Assembly: GCA_910584665.1 (NCBI GenBank)
Contig: CAJUBL010000004.1
Coordinates: 1-64,000 of the forward strand
Source: an uncultured Muribaculaceae bacterium
GTDB lineage: Bacteria > Bacteroidota > Bacteroidia > Bacteroidales > Muribaculaceae
Reading direction: 5' to 3'
DNA length: 64,000 bases
The position numbers and the translations under genes were made by a program. The notes under the pieces are model-generated. The model was not told the origin of the DNA and did not search any database. It saw only the letters and a list, made by a program, of their open reading frames with translations. Within the stretch, counting starts at the first letter, position 1; each line of letters opens with the position of its first letter. This document shows, piece by piece, positions 55,050 through 64,000 of this stretch.

Positions 55050-57314
55050 TCACCTACGGTTTGTATAGGTTATAGTTCCGTTCATGACACGTACCGGAGC
55101 GCCGTTTACCGTAGCGCGTACAGGCGCCTGGGCCGGCGACAGCGTAAACCTGTAGCGAGGCTGTCCGTTGACATCGACACGCAGATCTCTTCCATGACGG
55201 GTAGTCATAAGGTTAAGTTTGGCAAGAGACGAAAACATCACCTTATCATCTCGCTTGAGCGAACTGCCGTGATTGATGAAAATATCTCCTCTGGCAGGAT
55301 CACTACCCTTGGGATAGGTTACAGCCAGAATATATGCATCGGTCGACCATCCGTCAGCCTCGATCCATGAATTGAGGTGCATCAGACGTCCGTCGGCAAG
55401 CTGGTTGATATATACATCGGTAACGGTATCGCCATCAATGACACGCACACCGATCCAGTCCTTACCCTCCCTGCGCTCTGTGACAGGGATCTCCTTCTGG
55501 TCCGGAGTATTTTTAAGCAGTATAGCGTTCACCCCCTTTATACGGTCAAAAGTACCGGGAAGTTTCAGTGAGTAATAATCTTCCGTATCCTTAAGATCCT
55601 CTGTCGGACCCTTCAGTACATCCCAATACAACATCTCGGGATAATCATGCACAAAGCCTGACGGAGCCAGCGGCTGGGGATACAGAGCGCGAAGAACTAC
55701 CGATGCGCCATCTTTGGTGATCTCCAGATCTCCGCCACGCTTCTTCACTTCACCACCCGGATGCCATAACCACTCCCACGCCCCGGGACGATGTGAATGC
55801 AGGTCATCGATAACCAGTATGGTGTTGCCAATCCATAGAAAAGATCGTATGTTACGGTCAAGCAGATGGCTCATGGGACCTGTACCGTCAGCGACAATAT
55901 ACTTCAGACGATCACCGCCATCAAGCATATTGCCCACATGCCCTGGAAGAGATGAACCGTGATACTGCTGGTAGCGTGGTTGTCCCTCACCGTCAAACTT
56001 TACCACGTTATGGGCATCGCTCTGGAAAAAATAATTACGGTACTCCGGCTTCCCGTACGAACAGTTGCCGGCATCCTTGATAATATCCACTCCCTTGTGA
56101 AACAATATGAACGAATTGGCATCGGCATGGGCATGATTCCACGTCATTCCGCTCTTGACAACAAGCATCGTGGCATCCCTATTCCACGAATCACGCATTG
56201 TGGCCCATCCGAAGTCGCTCCACTGTTTGCTCAAAGGCAGACCGGGTGTTGACGGAGCCTTGTCAAGCGACGGTGTATATAGAAATCCCATTGGAAAAGT
56301 AACCGGCATACCCTCACGGTGCTGTCCGGGCTCGATAAGAGTCGCATACCACAGCGTGGCCGGATTCTCCACCCCCATAGCATAACTCAATATCATCGAG
56401 CCCTCACCGGTGACATTCTTATGGCTGTCCCCAAGATTGATGCTATGCAACTGACCGGTACGCGGATAAGCCACATGGCAGAAAAAATCCGGAAGAAGTT
56501 TCATCTGCGGTATCTCCTCCAGTTTATCGCCCGGATGGGAATTAAGCCATGCCAGACGCAGGAGCAAAGCCTCGGTAATACCAAAACTGGCGTAATTGAT
56601 AGACTCGTACATGCCGCCATCGCGGTCAAACGTGCGGGGCTTTGTCTGCATCATGTCACCGGCGAAGTCGAACCACTCAGGCAACGCCTCCACCGCCAGC
56701 CGTGCCAGCCGTGCCGACTCGGGATGTTCATTGCTGATGGAAAGAGCAAGCAGACCGCCCATACCCACGCACGAGGTCCACCAGTTGTGACCCATTGAAT
56801 TGAGCGAATGTATACGCGTGGAATCATCGAGCCAGTCGCCAAGGAGCGGCTCCACACACAGACGGTAAAACTCACGGGCAAGATCCGAACGTTCTGCCGG
56901 AGTAAGATCATTGTAGACCGCATCGTAAGCAACAGCCATCTGGAAAGAGCGGTGAGCCATTTGCAATTCACTACGCCACTGCGGATTACGCTGCATCATC
57001 TCCGCATTGGCCCACGACTTTACTTTAGCGATATTCCTGAGCATGGACTTGAGCTTGTCACTATACCGCCGGTCTCCGGTGAGCTGATAGGCAAGTGCCA
57101 TGTACTCCATCTTCATGATGTCATTACGACCGAGCTGATCTTCGGCTGTATCGAGAATAGATTGCATTGCACGTGCTCTTGTACTGTCACGTTCAGCCAC
57201 TCTTGCCGTAGCCTCAACGCGCTGGGGAGTGAACAAAAGCGAGGGATGCTTGATGGCAGCCGTAACCGACAGGGCCGCGAGCATCATGGTCAATGATATT
57301 ATTGCATATTTCAT
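55050..57314 (-). CDS. Heparinase II/III-like polysaccharide lyase
   Basis: The 754-residue product has a signal peptide, an alpha-helical toroid domain (residues 30-370, with SLNSMGHNWWTSC and GGMYESINYASFG) and a C-terminal heparinase II/III beta-sandwich with NHAHADANSFILFHKGVDIIKDAG. Lyases of this fold cut uronic-acid-containing polysaccharides such as heparin-like glycans or alginate; the exact substrate cannot be told. It is translated 9 bases after the GH28-like gene, which suggests that the two attack the same glycan. No SusC/D pair is nearby. Confidence 0.83.
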   Translation of the reverse strand: MKYAIISLTMMLAALSVTAAIKHPSLLFTPQRVEATARVAERDSTRARAMQSILDTAEDQLGRNDIMKMEYMALAYQLTGDRRYSDKLKSMLRNIAKVKSWANAEMMQRNPQWRSELQMAHRSFQMAVAYDAVYNDLTPAERSDLAREFYRLCVEPLLGDWLDDSTRIHSLNSMGHNWWTSCVGMGGLLALSISNEHPESARLARLAVEALPEWFDFAGDMMQTKPRTFDRDGGMYESINYASFGITEALLLRLAWLNSHPGDKLEEIPQMKLLPDFFCHVAYPRTGQLHSINLGDSHKNVTGEGSMILSYAMGVENPATLWYATLIEPGQHREGMPVTFPMGFLYTPSLDKAPSTPGLPLSKQWSDFGWATMRDSWNRDATMLVVKSGMTWNHAHADANSFILFHKGVDIIKDAGNCSYGKPEYRNYFFQSDAHNVVKFDGEGQPRYQQYHGSSLPGHVGNMLDGGDRLKYIVADGTGPMSHLLDRNIRSFLWIGNTILVIDDLHSHRPGAWEWLWHPGGEVKKRGGDLEITKDGASVVLRALYPQPLAPSGFVHDYPEMLYWDVLKGPTEDLKDTEDYYSLKLPGTFDRIKGVNAILLKNTPDQKEIPVTERREGKDWIGVRVIDGDTVTDVYINQLADGRLMHLNSWIEADGWSTDAYILAVTYPKGSDPARGDIFINHGSSLKRDDKVMFSSLAKLNLMTTRHGRDLRVDVNGQPRYRFTLSPAQAPVRATVNGAPVRVMNGTITYTNRR

Positions 57315-57323
57315 AATCGTCGG

Positions 57324-58769
57324 TTATTTGAAAATTACGTTATCGACATGTTCGCCCACATATATACGGGCCATATCGCTGGTCTTGTACCACCCGGGCT
57401 TGCCGGGCATATCGTCGCTATAGCGCACGCCGTTAATCACAAGATTGTCAAATGTCACATTCCTGACGCGACGGTTCTCGTCATACCCCAGAATGAGCGA
57501 AATCTCCGCATTGTCACCATTGTAGGTGATATCCTTGAAAGTCACGTTCTCAATACCACGTCCCGGGGCACCACAGTATTTCTTATTCCAGCACAGACGC
57601 ATGCTCAGCAACCGGCCCTGCCTGATATTCTCGATACGTATGTTCTCGAATGTCACATTCTTAACCAGATTATTATCACCGACATCGATCGACATCACAC
57701 CCTGATAATCAAGCTGCATTTCCTTCTCGTCTAGGACATCGATATTACGGTACAGCAGATTCACTGCCGAATCGGGTTGCTCTACATTGCCATGAAGACC
57801 GATCTCAATGACATGAGCGACATCGGCCCACAGAGTAGAGTTTTCCATCCTGATATTGCGGGCACTGCCATTAAAATCCTTACGGGTACAGTAGACGGTA
57901 GTACAGTCATCGCTTGTGCGGGCGAAAACATTGTCATAACTTACATTACCCGATGCGAACACATTGAACCCGTCGCCCCAGCCATAATAGCTTATAACCT
58001 TCACATTGTTGATCTTCACCGAGTCACTGCCGCCTACAGGGAGTTGGGTTGTCATAATACCGTCGATCTCGACATTTCTGGAATTACGGACATATATTCC
58101 GGCTGTACGGGAAGGATATACGACTCCTCGTCCCCATATCCTCACGTTGCTGACCGTATCTACATTTATAACGCCATCGATATATGCGCCTCCTGCTATG
58201 CACACACGCTGATTATCCCGGACCTTAAGGGGTTCCGGCAAACGGTGGTAGCCCGGAGCAAAATACAGGAAGTTTCTGTCCTTGCGCAGTTTCCTGAGTT
58301 CCCGGCCGACAGGAATATCGGTCTGAATAGCTCCGGCAAAAAGCTGGATATTATCGAATATATCTCCATTGACCTCGACCGAGAGATTTTCCGGCTTGTC
58401 AAGAGTAAACACGAACACACTGTCATTCAAAGATTTCACCTCAATGCCACGAGCCAACGGACGTACACGGGCCGATTCGATAACACGTCCGCGAGCCGTA
58501 ACCTTTACCTCGACACTTCCATCAAAGTCAAAAATGGCCATTGAAGAATTCCTGACCGAATGCTTTCCGCCGACAGTCTCGTCAACCCTGACATTATATA
58601 ACCCTACAGGCGACCACTCCGCACCGGAAACACCGGCGTCCCTTACCTCAAGTCCGAACGAACGGTTGACCGGAGCCTCAGAAGGAACCGGATATATCAC
58701 AACCCGCCCCGACATACAGAAAGCCAGACAAAAAAGCAAAGCAACACAAAACAGTTTATTCATATTCAT
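57324..58769 (-). CDS. GH28-like right-handed beta-helix glycosidase
   Basis: The 481-residue product has a signal peptide, an N-terminal beta-sandwich of about 150 residues, and a right-handed beta-helix with short NV.I.N repeats (SVKINNVKVISYYGWGDG, VTFENIRIENI, VRNVTFDNLVING). Acidic candidates lie in GWGDGFNVF and ARTSDDCTT, resembling GH28/GH49 enzymes, which hydrolyse polygalacturonan or dextran-like chains. Substrate unknown. First gene of a two-gene operon with the lyase. Confidence 0.75.
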   Translation of the reverse strand: MNMNKLFCVALLFCLAFCMSGRVVIYPVPSEAPVNRSFGLEVRDAGVSGAEWSPVGLYNVRVDETVGGKHSVRNSSMAIFDFDGSVEVKVTARGRVIESARVRPLARGIEVKSLNDSVFVFTLDKPENLSVEVNGDIFDNIQLFAGAIQTDIPVGRELRKLRKDRNFLYFAPGYHRLPEPLKVRDNQRVCIAGGAYIDGVINVDTVSNVRIWGRGVVYPSRTAGIYVRNSRNVEIDGIMTTQLPVGGSDSVKINNVKVISYYGWGDGFNVFASGNVSYDNVFARTSDDCTTVYCTRKDFNGSARNIRMENSTLWADVAHVIEIGLHGNVEQPDSAVNLLYRNIDVLDEKEMQLDYQGVMSIDVGDNNLVKNVTFENIRIENIRQGRLLSMRLCWNKKYCGAPGRGIENVTFKDITYNGDNAEISLILGYDENRRVRNVTFDNLVINGVRYSDDMPGKPGWYKTSDMARIYVGEHVDNVIFK

Positions 58770-59165
58770 AAAATATACAAAGCGTTATATCTGATAATAC
58801 GCATTCAGTTACAAATATACTCATAATATCCGACGAAAAGAATAGCGAAAGTCATGCGAAGCATGGTTCATGGTGGCGAAGCCAATTCTTTGAGTCAAAT
58901 ATACGGATAAGTCGAGAGCAAATCAAAATTTATTTTGAATTTGCCGAGCGTGAGTATATGAGACGAAGTCAAATATACGAAGAATATTCGACAAAACATA
59001 ATAGCAATTACCGGACGCAGAGCCACGTAATGATCTGTGAAAAATATTTATTTTTAGTTTTTTTTGTCTCTCCGAAATTCATTTTTCAAAGATTTTTCGC
59101 TATCTTTGACAGCCGTTTATGAAAACGACAACACACATCCCGTCAACCTAAAACACCTCTATATC
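58770..59165. repeat. Intergenic repeat cluster with CAAATATACG boxes and hairpins
   Basis: This 396-base gap holds CAAATATAC at 58812-58820 and GTCAAATATACG ending at 58905 and 58979, a 26-base AT hairpin (58918-58944: GCAAATCAAAAT against ATTTTG-A-ATTTGC), and two small stems around GAA (CATGCGAAGCATG near 58854 and TGGCGAAGCCA near 58873). Each CAAATATA reads TATATTTG on the minus strand, a -7-like box; the one at 58812-58819 suits the GH28-like gene. TATCTTTG at 59101-59108 is a -7 box for ndk. It looks like a dispersed intergenic repeat family. Confidence 0.5.
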
Positions 59166-59627
59166 ATGGAACAAACCCTTGTTCTCATCAAGCCATCCGG
59201 CATAATACGCTGTCTCGCAGGGGATATTATATCCCGTTTCCAGCATAAGGGTCTCATCATCGCAGGTCTTAAAATGATGCAGCTCGATGAGTCGGTCCTA
59301 CGTGAGCACTATGCCCACCTCGTTGACAGACCATTTTTTCCATCATTGCTCGATTCGATGATGCGGACACCGGTTATAGCAATGTGTATCAAAGGAGTTG
59401 ACGCCGTGCAGGTGGTCAGAGACATGACCGGTGCCACCAATGGACGCAAGGCCGCCCCAGGCACCATACGCGGCGACTACAGCATGAGCGGACAGGAAAA
59501 CATCATACACGCTTCAGACAGCGTTGAGAACGGTCTTATCGAGATCAGACGTTTCTTCAAGCCTGAGGAAATATTTGATTATCAGGACAACACTTTCAGA
59601 TATCTTTACGCTCCCGACGAGAAATAA
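59166..59627 (+). CDS. ndk: Nucleoside diphosphate kinase
   Basis: The 153-residue enzyme balances NTP pools by phosphate transfer through a histidine. It has TLVLIKPSGI at the start, the GATNGRKAAPGTIRGDYS loop and the active-site NIIHASDS with its histidine. I start at 59166; the longer frame lacks homology and overlaps the promoter box at 59101. Confidence 0.96.
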   Translation: MEQTLVLIKPSGIIRCLAGDIISRFQHKGLIIAGLKMMQLDESVLREHYAHLVDRPFFPSLLDSMMRTPVIAMCIKGVDAVQVVRDMTGATNGRKAAPGTIRGDYSMSGQENIIHASDSVENGLIEIRRFFKPEEIFDYQDNTFRYLYAPDEK

Positions 59628-59728
59628 AACCACCTCAGTCTCACAACAAGTAATTAACTGCACTTCAATACAATCAGTTTTTCTCCGTTTTTTAACCGAT
59701 CTCTCTTTATTTTGTATTCAAAAACATA

Positions 59729-60721
59729 ATGAATTCAGCCAATCGATTTATATTAACGACTTTAATAGCCATGGGACTGGGGCTGAGTGTTGACGCTCAG
59801 ACATCCAGCTATCGTGTACCGGCAGAGCACACCCAGGCCCATCGCGAGATGCTGGCCTCGCAGGATCATGTGGGTTCACAGATCCGTGTCGAAGATACCC
59901 AGGCATTTATCGACAACCTTTTCAGCGAAGAGGATGAACCCGAACTCGACATCTATACCGAAGGTTGGGACTCCAAACTCGTAAACGCATATGCCAACTC
60001 GGTAGTTCCAGACACAAAAGAAATCGATGTCAGCGGATATGTGATGCCACACAGCGGTTATCTCACATCACCCTATGGCTACCGCAGGCGCTACCGCCGC
60101 ATGCACAAGGGTGTTGATATAAAAGTATACATAGGCGATACCATCCGTGCCGCTTTTGACGGCAAAGTCCGCCTCACCAACTTCGAGCGCCGCGGTTATG
60201 GCAAATATGTGATCCTGCGTCACACCAACGGCCTTGAGACTGTATACGGCCATCTCTCGGAGTTCCTCGTCGAGGCCGACCAGTATGTCAGGGCCGGAGA
60301 TCCTATCGCTCTGGGTGGCAATACCGGTCGTTCAACCGGACCTCACCTTCATTTCGAAACCCGTTTCATGGGATATCCCATAAATCCGTCGGCTATTTTC
60401 GACTTTGCCAACCAGACAGTACATACAGATACATATATGTTTGACAAAGAAACATATAAACTGGCCCGCAACTATGATCCGGCCGCCAACAACCAGTATG
60501 CCACCCAGTGGCGTCAGGCAAATCCACAGCCAGCCCGTCAGGTAGCTTCAAAAGCTTCGGGCAACGGTGGAAAAGGCGCTTCCACCTATACCGTACGCAA
60601 GGGAGACAGCCTGAGCAAGATCGCCTCGCGCAACGGCCTGAGCCTGCAGCGTCTTTGCCGTCTGAACGGTCTGAAGACATCAAGTAAAATCAGGATCGGT
60701 CAGAAACTTAAGCTCAGATAA
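59729..60721 (+). CDS. M23 endopeptidase with C-terminal LysM domain
   Basis: The 330-residue product has a signal peptide, an M23 domain with intact zinc ligands (HKGVD at 126-130 and HLH at 206-208 in GRSTGPHLHFE) and a LysM domain (YTVRKGDSLSKIASRNGL, from about 287). It should cut peptidoglycan cross-links in the periplasm, unlike the degenerate copy at 19393. It stands alone between ndk and a convergent MATE gene. Confidence 0.92.
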   Translation: MNSANRFILTTLIAMGLGLSVDAQTSSYRVPAEHTQAHREMLASQDHVGSQIRVEDTQAFIDNLFSEEDEPELDIYTEGWDSKLVNAYANSVVPDTKEIDVSGYVMPHSGYLTSPYGYRRRYRRMHKGVDIKVYIGDTIRAAFDGKVRLTNFERRGYGKYVILRHTNGLETVYGHLSEFLVEADQYVRAGDPIALGGNTGRSTGPHLHFETRFMGYPINPSAIFDFANQTVHTDTYMFDKETYKLARNYDPAANNQYATQWRQANPQPARQVASKASGNGGKGASTYTVRKGDSLSKIASRNGLSLQRLCRLNGLKTSSKIRIGQKLKLR

Positions 60722-60753
60722 TATCTGACAGGAAATTCATACAGACCCTATAT

Positions 60754-60796
60754 AAAGGAGACATCAGCGTATTCACGTATCGCTTATGTCTCTTTG
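60754..60796. terminator. Likely bidirectional terminator hairpin
   Basis: AAAGGAGACAT and ATGTCTCTTT pair with one bulged base, around an inner AGCG/CGCT stem. It lies between the convergent M23/LysM and MATE genes. Confidence 0.55.
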
Positions 60797-60817
60797 TTAT
60801 TTCATGACGGCAGGAAT

Positions 60818-62101
60818 TTATTGATGACGTGGCCATAGTAGAGTCTGCGCTATACCTCGGGTCAGCAGATATGCGATAAAAGCAAGCCATAGAGCATGAT
60901 TGCCGAGCAACGGAAGCAAAGTGTAATAGATGACGAAAAAAGCGACCATTGCCATGAACATAGCCTTGAGCATTCCGCGGGTGGCTGTCGCTCCGATGTA
61001 TATACCATCCCATATGAATGCCGCAAAACCGGCCAGCGGGACTGTGACGGCCCATGGCAGATAGACCCCGGCGGCCTCCCTGACGTTATTGCTGTCTGTA
61101 AGTATCCCCAGGATCCATTCTCCGCCGATAAAATATATTATAGTGTAAATTATGGCCAATGCGGCTCCCCACCGCATCAGCGCCCTGACACATTGACGCA
61201 ATGCGTCAATGTCGCCCTGACCTGTCAGTCTTCCTGTCAGAGCCTCTCCGGCAAACGCAAATCCGTCGATCATGTAGCTGAACAGAATAAACAGCTGCAT
61301 AAGCAGAGCGTTTACGGCCAGTATTGTCTCTCCCTGTCTCGCACCTTCACGTGTGAACCATAGAGTCACCGCTATGAGGCATGCTGTGCGCAGCATGATA
61401 TCCCGGTTTATAGCGAAGTAGTGCCTGAGAGCATCGAGGTCAAGGATGTCTCTGAACCGTACACGTGGCAACCTGTAATAAAGGCACATTACTGAACCGA
61501 TGACTACACCGGCCCATTGGGCGGAGAGTGTCCCTATTGCCACCCCGTCAAGTTTCATGCCTGCCGTGAAAGCGAGCAACGGGCTTATGGCTATATTCAC
61601 GACATTGATGGCTATTGATATTATCATGGGGCGGCGTGACGACTGCATGCCAAGGAACCAGCCCGTCAGGACATAGGTTGCCAGAACAGCCGGTGAGCCC
61701 CATATCACGATACTGAAATATCGCCGGGCCAGCGTGGCGGTTGTTTCATCAGGTTCGAGGAATAGAAGCAGACCGTCGACAATAAACCGGCTTGTCGCTA
61801 TCATCACAGCCGAGACGACAGCGGCCACAAGGAGTCCGCGGTATAGTATCAGCGTCTGCTGGAGAGTGTCACCGCGTCCGGCAGCTATTGCAGTGAGTCC
61901 GCTCGAACCCATGCGCAGAAAAGCGAACAGCCAGTATAGCAGATTAAACATGCCCGCCCCTACTGCTATAGCCGCAATGTAGGTCTCGCTACCGAGATGC
62001 CCGGTGATGGCTGTATCGACAAGCCCCAGCAGCGGCGTCGTTATATTGGCTATGATCGACGGTACTGCCAGGGCAAGTATGTCACGGTTAAGTGTCTTCA
62101 T
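60818..62101 (-). CDS. MATE-family (DinF-like) multidrug exporter
   Basis: The 427-residue protein has 12 predicted helices and the MATE opening ILALAVPSIIANITTPLLGLVDTAITGHLG, typical of the DinF branch. It would exchange Na+ or H+ for organic cations. The ATG at 62101 overlaps the stop of the OPT gene (ATGA); a start at 62116 lies inside that gene. Cotranscribed with it. Confidence 0.9.
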   Translation of the reverse strand: MKTLNRDILALAVPSIIANITTPLLGLVDTAITGHLGSETYIAAIAVGAGMFNLLYWLFAFLRMGSSGLTAIAAGRGDTLQQTLILYRGLLVAAVVSAVMIATSRFIVDGLLLFLEPDETTATLARRYFSIVIWGSPAVLATYVLTGWFLGMQSSRRPMIISIAINVVNIAISPLLAFTAGMKLDGVAIGTLSAQWAGVVIGSVMCLYYRLPRVRFRDILDLDALRHYFAINRDIMLRTACLIAVTLWFTREGARQGETILAVNALLMQLFILFSYMIDGFAFAGEALTGRLTGQGDIDALRQCVRALMRWGAALAIIYTIIYFIGGEWILGILTDSNNVREAAGVYLPWAVTVPLAGFAAFIWDGIYIGATATRGMLKAMFMAMVAFFVIYYTLLPLLGNHALWLAFIAYLLTRGIAQTLLWPRHQ

Positions 62102-64000
62102 TTTCGGGCGCGGCAACTGTCACTCCACAGGTAGACTATCAGCAGTATGTACATCACAAGACCAGCCACCTGAAGTGTTCCTGTGTTAAATGGCAGTGTG
62201 TAGTCAAAACCTAAAGCCGACAGTGTATTGTGAAAGAACCTGTGCATAGGCTCGTTCCATTCGAAGAAACGTGTAAGAGCAGCAAACACCCCGAAGAGAG
62301 CGCCGCCGGCTATGAGGCCTGAAGAGATAAGGGTGCCGCGGTCGCGACGAAGGCTGTTTATCTCCTCGTTTCTGGAACTGTGGGATACAAACCACGCGAT
62401 AGCACCTCCCACAAGTAACGGAGTATTGAGCGATAACGGAATGAACATACCCAGACAGAATGCCAGAGAAGGAACCTTGAGCCAATTGAGCAATAAGGCC
62501 AGCACCACACCGGTGATATAGAGTATCCAGGGAGTTTCTCCGCCAGTCATCAGCGGCTCTATGACCTTAGCCATAGCGTTGGCCTGAGGGGCTACGAGAG
62601 GATCGGTATGTATATCATCGGCTGTAAAGCCGTACACATCATTCAGAACAAGTATCACGCCACCGACTGTGGCTGCCGATACGAGCGTTCCGAGGAATTT
62701 CCACTGCTCCTGCTTGCGCGGAGTCGAACCGAGCCAGTATCCGACCTTGAGGTCGGTGACAAAACCGCCAGCCATGGAAAGCGCAGTACACACGACCCCA
62801 CCTATTACCATCGAAGCAACAATGCCCGACGGACCGTTAAGGCCTATGGCCACAAAGATTGCCGATGCGATAATCAGCGTCATAAGAGTCATGCCGGACA
62901 CCGGATTGGAGCCCACGATAGCGATGGCATTGGCAGCCACGGTCGTAAACAGAAAAGCGATCACTGTAACCACGACCCAGGCGACCACTGCCTGCCACCA
63001 GCAATTGATAACACCGGTCATGAAGAACACGAGCACAGCGACGAGAGTTATGGCGATAAAGAAGACTATGTGTTTCATTGATATGTCAAGCTGCCATCTC
63101 ACCGGTTTTGCGGCAGAGGCCGATCCTGACCGGAACTCGCGTCCGGCGAGGCCCACAGCCTGCCTGATGATAGGCCAAGACTTGATTATACCGATAATGC
63201 CCGACATAGCTATACCGCCGATGCCTATCATACGTGCATAGTTGGCGAAGATCGCATCCGGAGCCATGGCGGCTATGGTCTCGTTTCCGTAAGTTCCCAT
63301 CAGCGGGATAAGCACCCACCATACGAACAGAGAGCCGGCTGTGATTATGAATGCATATTTCAGGCCTATTATATAACCGAGACCAAGAACGGCGGCTCCG
63401 GTGTTACAGCTCAGCACCATTCGGGACTTGGCGGCGATAGCCTCACCCCACTGGGTGGCAGTAGTAGAGATTGTTCCGGCCCACCAGCCGAAAGTCTCGA
63501 CAATATAATCATAGAGTCCACCTATAAGCGAAGCGATGACAAGCGTCCTGGCCTGCCCCTTGTTGGCACTCGACTGGCCGCTGGCCAGCACCTGGGTAGT
63601 AGCAGTCGCCTCCGGGAACGGGTATTTGCCATGCATGTCTTTCACAAAATACTTGCGGAACGGAATGAAAAACAATATACCAAGCACTCCGCCGAGGAGG
63701 GAACTGATAAATATCTGGAAGAAATTGACCGAGATCTCCGGATGGGTCGCCTGCAGAATGTAGAGAGCGGGAAGGGTAAAGATCGCTCCGGCCACAATCA
63801 CACCCGAACAGGATCCTATCGACTGGATGATAACGTTCTGGCCGAGTGGATTCTTCTTGCCCAGAGCACCGGACAGCCCCACAGCAATAATGGAAATAGG
63901 TATAGCCGCTTCGAACACCTGGCCGACCTTGAGACCGAGATATGCAGCCGCCGCGCTGAACACCACAGCAAGCACGAGCCCCATAGTGACCGAATAAGGG
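62098..64000 (-). CDS. OPT-family oligopeptide transporter, 5' end outside the window
   Basis: The 634 residues visible show about 14 hydrophobic helices and OPT signatures: AAAYLGLKVGQVFEAAIPISI, GKYPFPEATATTQVL, and MSGIIGIIKSW. The frame stays open to 64000; the Met at 63984 falls inside the first helix of the family, so the true start lies beyond. OPT proteins take up small peptides or metal chelates with protons; the substrate is not evident. It overlaps the MATE gene by 4 bases. Confidence 0.88.
   Translation of the reverse strand, partial: PYSVTMGLVLAVVFSAAAAYLGLKVGQVFEAAIPISIIAVGLSGALGKKNPLGQNVIIQSIGSCSGVIVAGAIFTLPALYILQATHPEISVNFFQIFISSLLGGVLGILFFIPFRKYFVKDMHGKYPFPEATATTQVLASGQSSANKGQARTLVIASLIGGLYDYIVETFGWWAGTISTTATQWGEAIAAKSRMVLSCNTGAAVLGLGYIIGLKYAFIITAGSLFVWWVLIPLMGTYGNETIAAMAPDAIFANYARMIGIGGIAMSGIIGIIKSWPIIRQAVGLAGREFRSGSASAAKPVRWQLDISMKHIVFFIAITLVAVLVFFMTGVINCWWQAVVAWVVVTVIAFLFTTVAANAIAIVGSNPVSGMTLMTLIIASAIFVAIGLNGPSGIVASMVIGGVVCTALSMAGGFVTDLKVGYWLGSTPRKQEQWKFLGTLVSAATVGGVILVLNDVYGFTADDIHTDPLVAPQANAMAKVIEPLMTGGETPWILYITGVVLALLLNWLKVPSLAFCLGMFIPLSLNTPLLVGGAIAWFVSHSSRNEEINSLRRDRGTLISSGLIAGGALFGVFAALTRFFEWNEPMHRFFHNTLSALGFDYTLPFNTGTLQVAGLVMYILLIVYLWSDSCRARK

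Overview
The window looks like chromosome of a Bacteroidales bacterium. A gut Muribaculaceae (S24-7) type is my best guess, but no rRNA is present to prove it. The evidence is: promoters of the Bacteroidetes type (TTTG about 20 bases before TAnnTTTG); complex I genes of the form nuoA-B-CD-H...I-N without nuoE, nuoF or nuoG; an ATP synthase operon starting with atpD-atpC; many SPII lipoproteins; and a type IX secretion (T9SS) plug protein together with a T9SS-type C-terminal sorting domain. Most of the sequence is ordinary core chromosome of moderately high GC. AT-richer patches occur at 1-2570, 22640-23790, 49700-52140 and 58770-59165. I saw no rRNA, tRNA, CRISPR array, transposase or phage gene.

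Layout. 1-421: AT-rich decayed repeats and a terminator. 422-2413: an orphan KAP-type P-loop NTPase. 2579-8224 (minus): a five-gene operon of a NapH/NapG-like polyferredoxin, a Tat-exported aldo/keto reductase with ferredoxin domain, an ECF S component, a DUF1893 protein and a DXS-like enzyme. 8450-13131: RNase D-like exonuclease, small membrane protein, S9 peptidase, lipoprotein and MBL-fold phosphodiesterase. 13196-22637: acyl-CoA ligase, TlpA-like lipoprotein, outer-membrane barrel, ung, T9SS plug protein, DUF3109, a catalytically dead M23-like protein, tsaD and cinA. 22647-23585: an AT-rich acyltransferase.

23777-41482 is the centre of the window: one apparent transcription unit in which the whole F1Fo ATP synthase operon (atpDCBEFHAG) sits between nuoH and nuoI of an 11-subunit complex I. 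It is preceded by a Bacteroidetes promoter and a compact, strongly folded 5' leader, and closed by an intrinsic terminator. It is followed by dxr-rseP-rlmI, a DPP III-type lipoprotein peptidase and a membrane pyrophosphatase, so three ion-coupled energy converters lie within about 26 kb.

49660-64000: a three-gene operon of secreted proteins (two tandem paralogues and one with a sorting domain); a glutamine-synthetase-like ligase overlapping a beta-propeller protein; a polysaccharide-degradation pair (GH28-like beta-helix and heparinase II/III-like lyase); an intergenic repeat cluster; ndk; an M23/LysM endopeptidase; a MATE exporter; and an OPT transporter cut by the window edge.

The most notable points are the atp-inside-nuo arrangement with its structured leader, and the DXS-paralogue operon, whose enzyme seems to lack both arginines that hold the substrate phosphate in true DXS. 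All alignments here were made by eye from memory; no database search was run.
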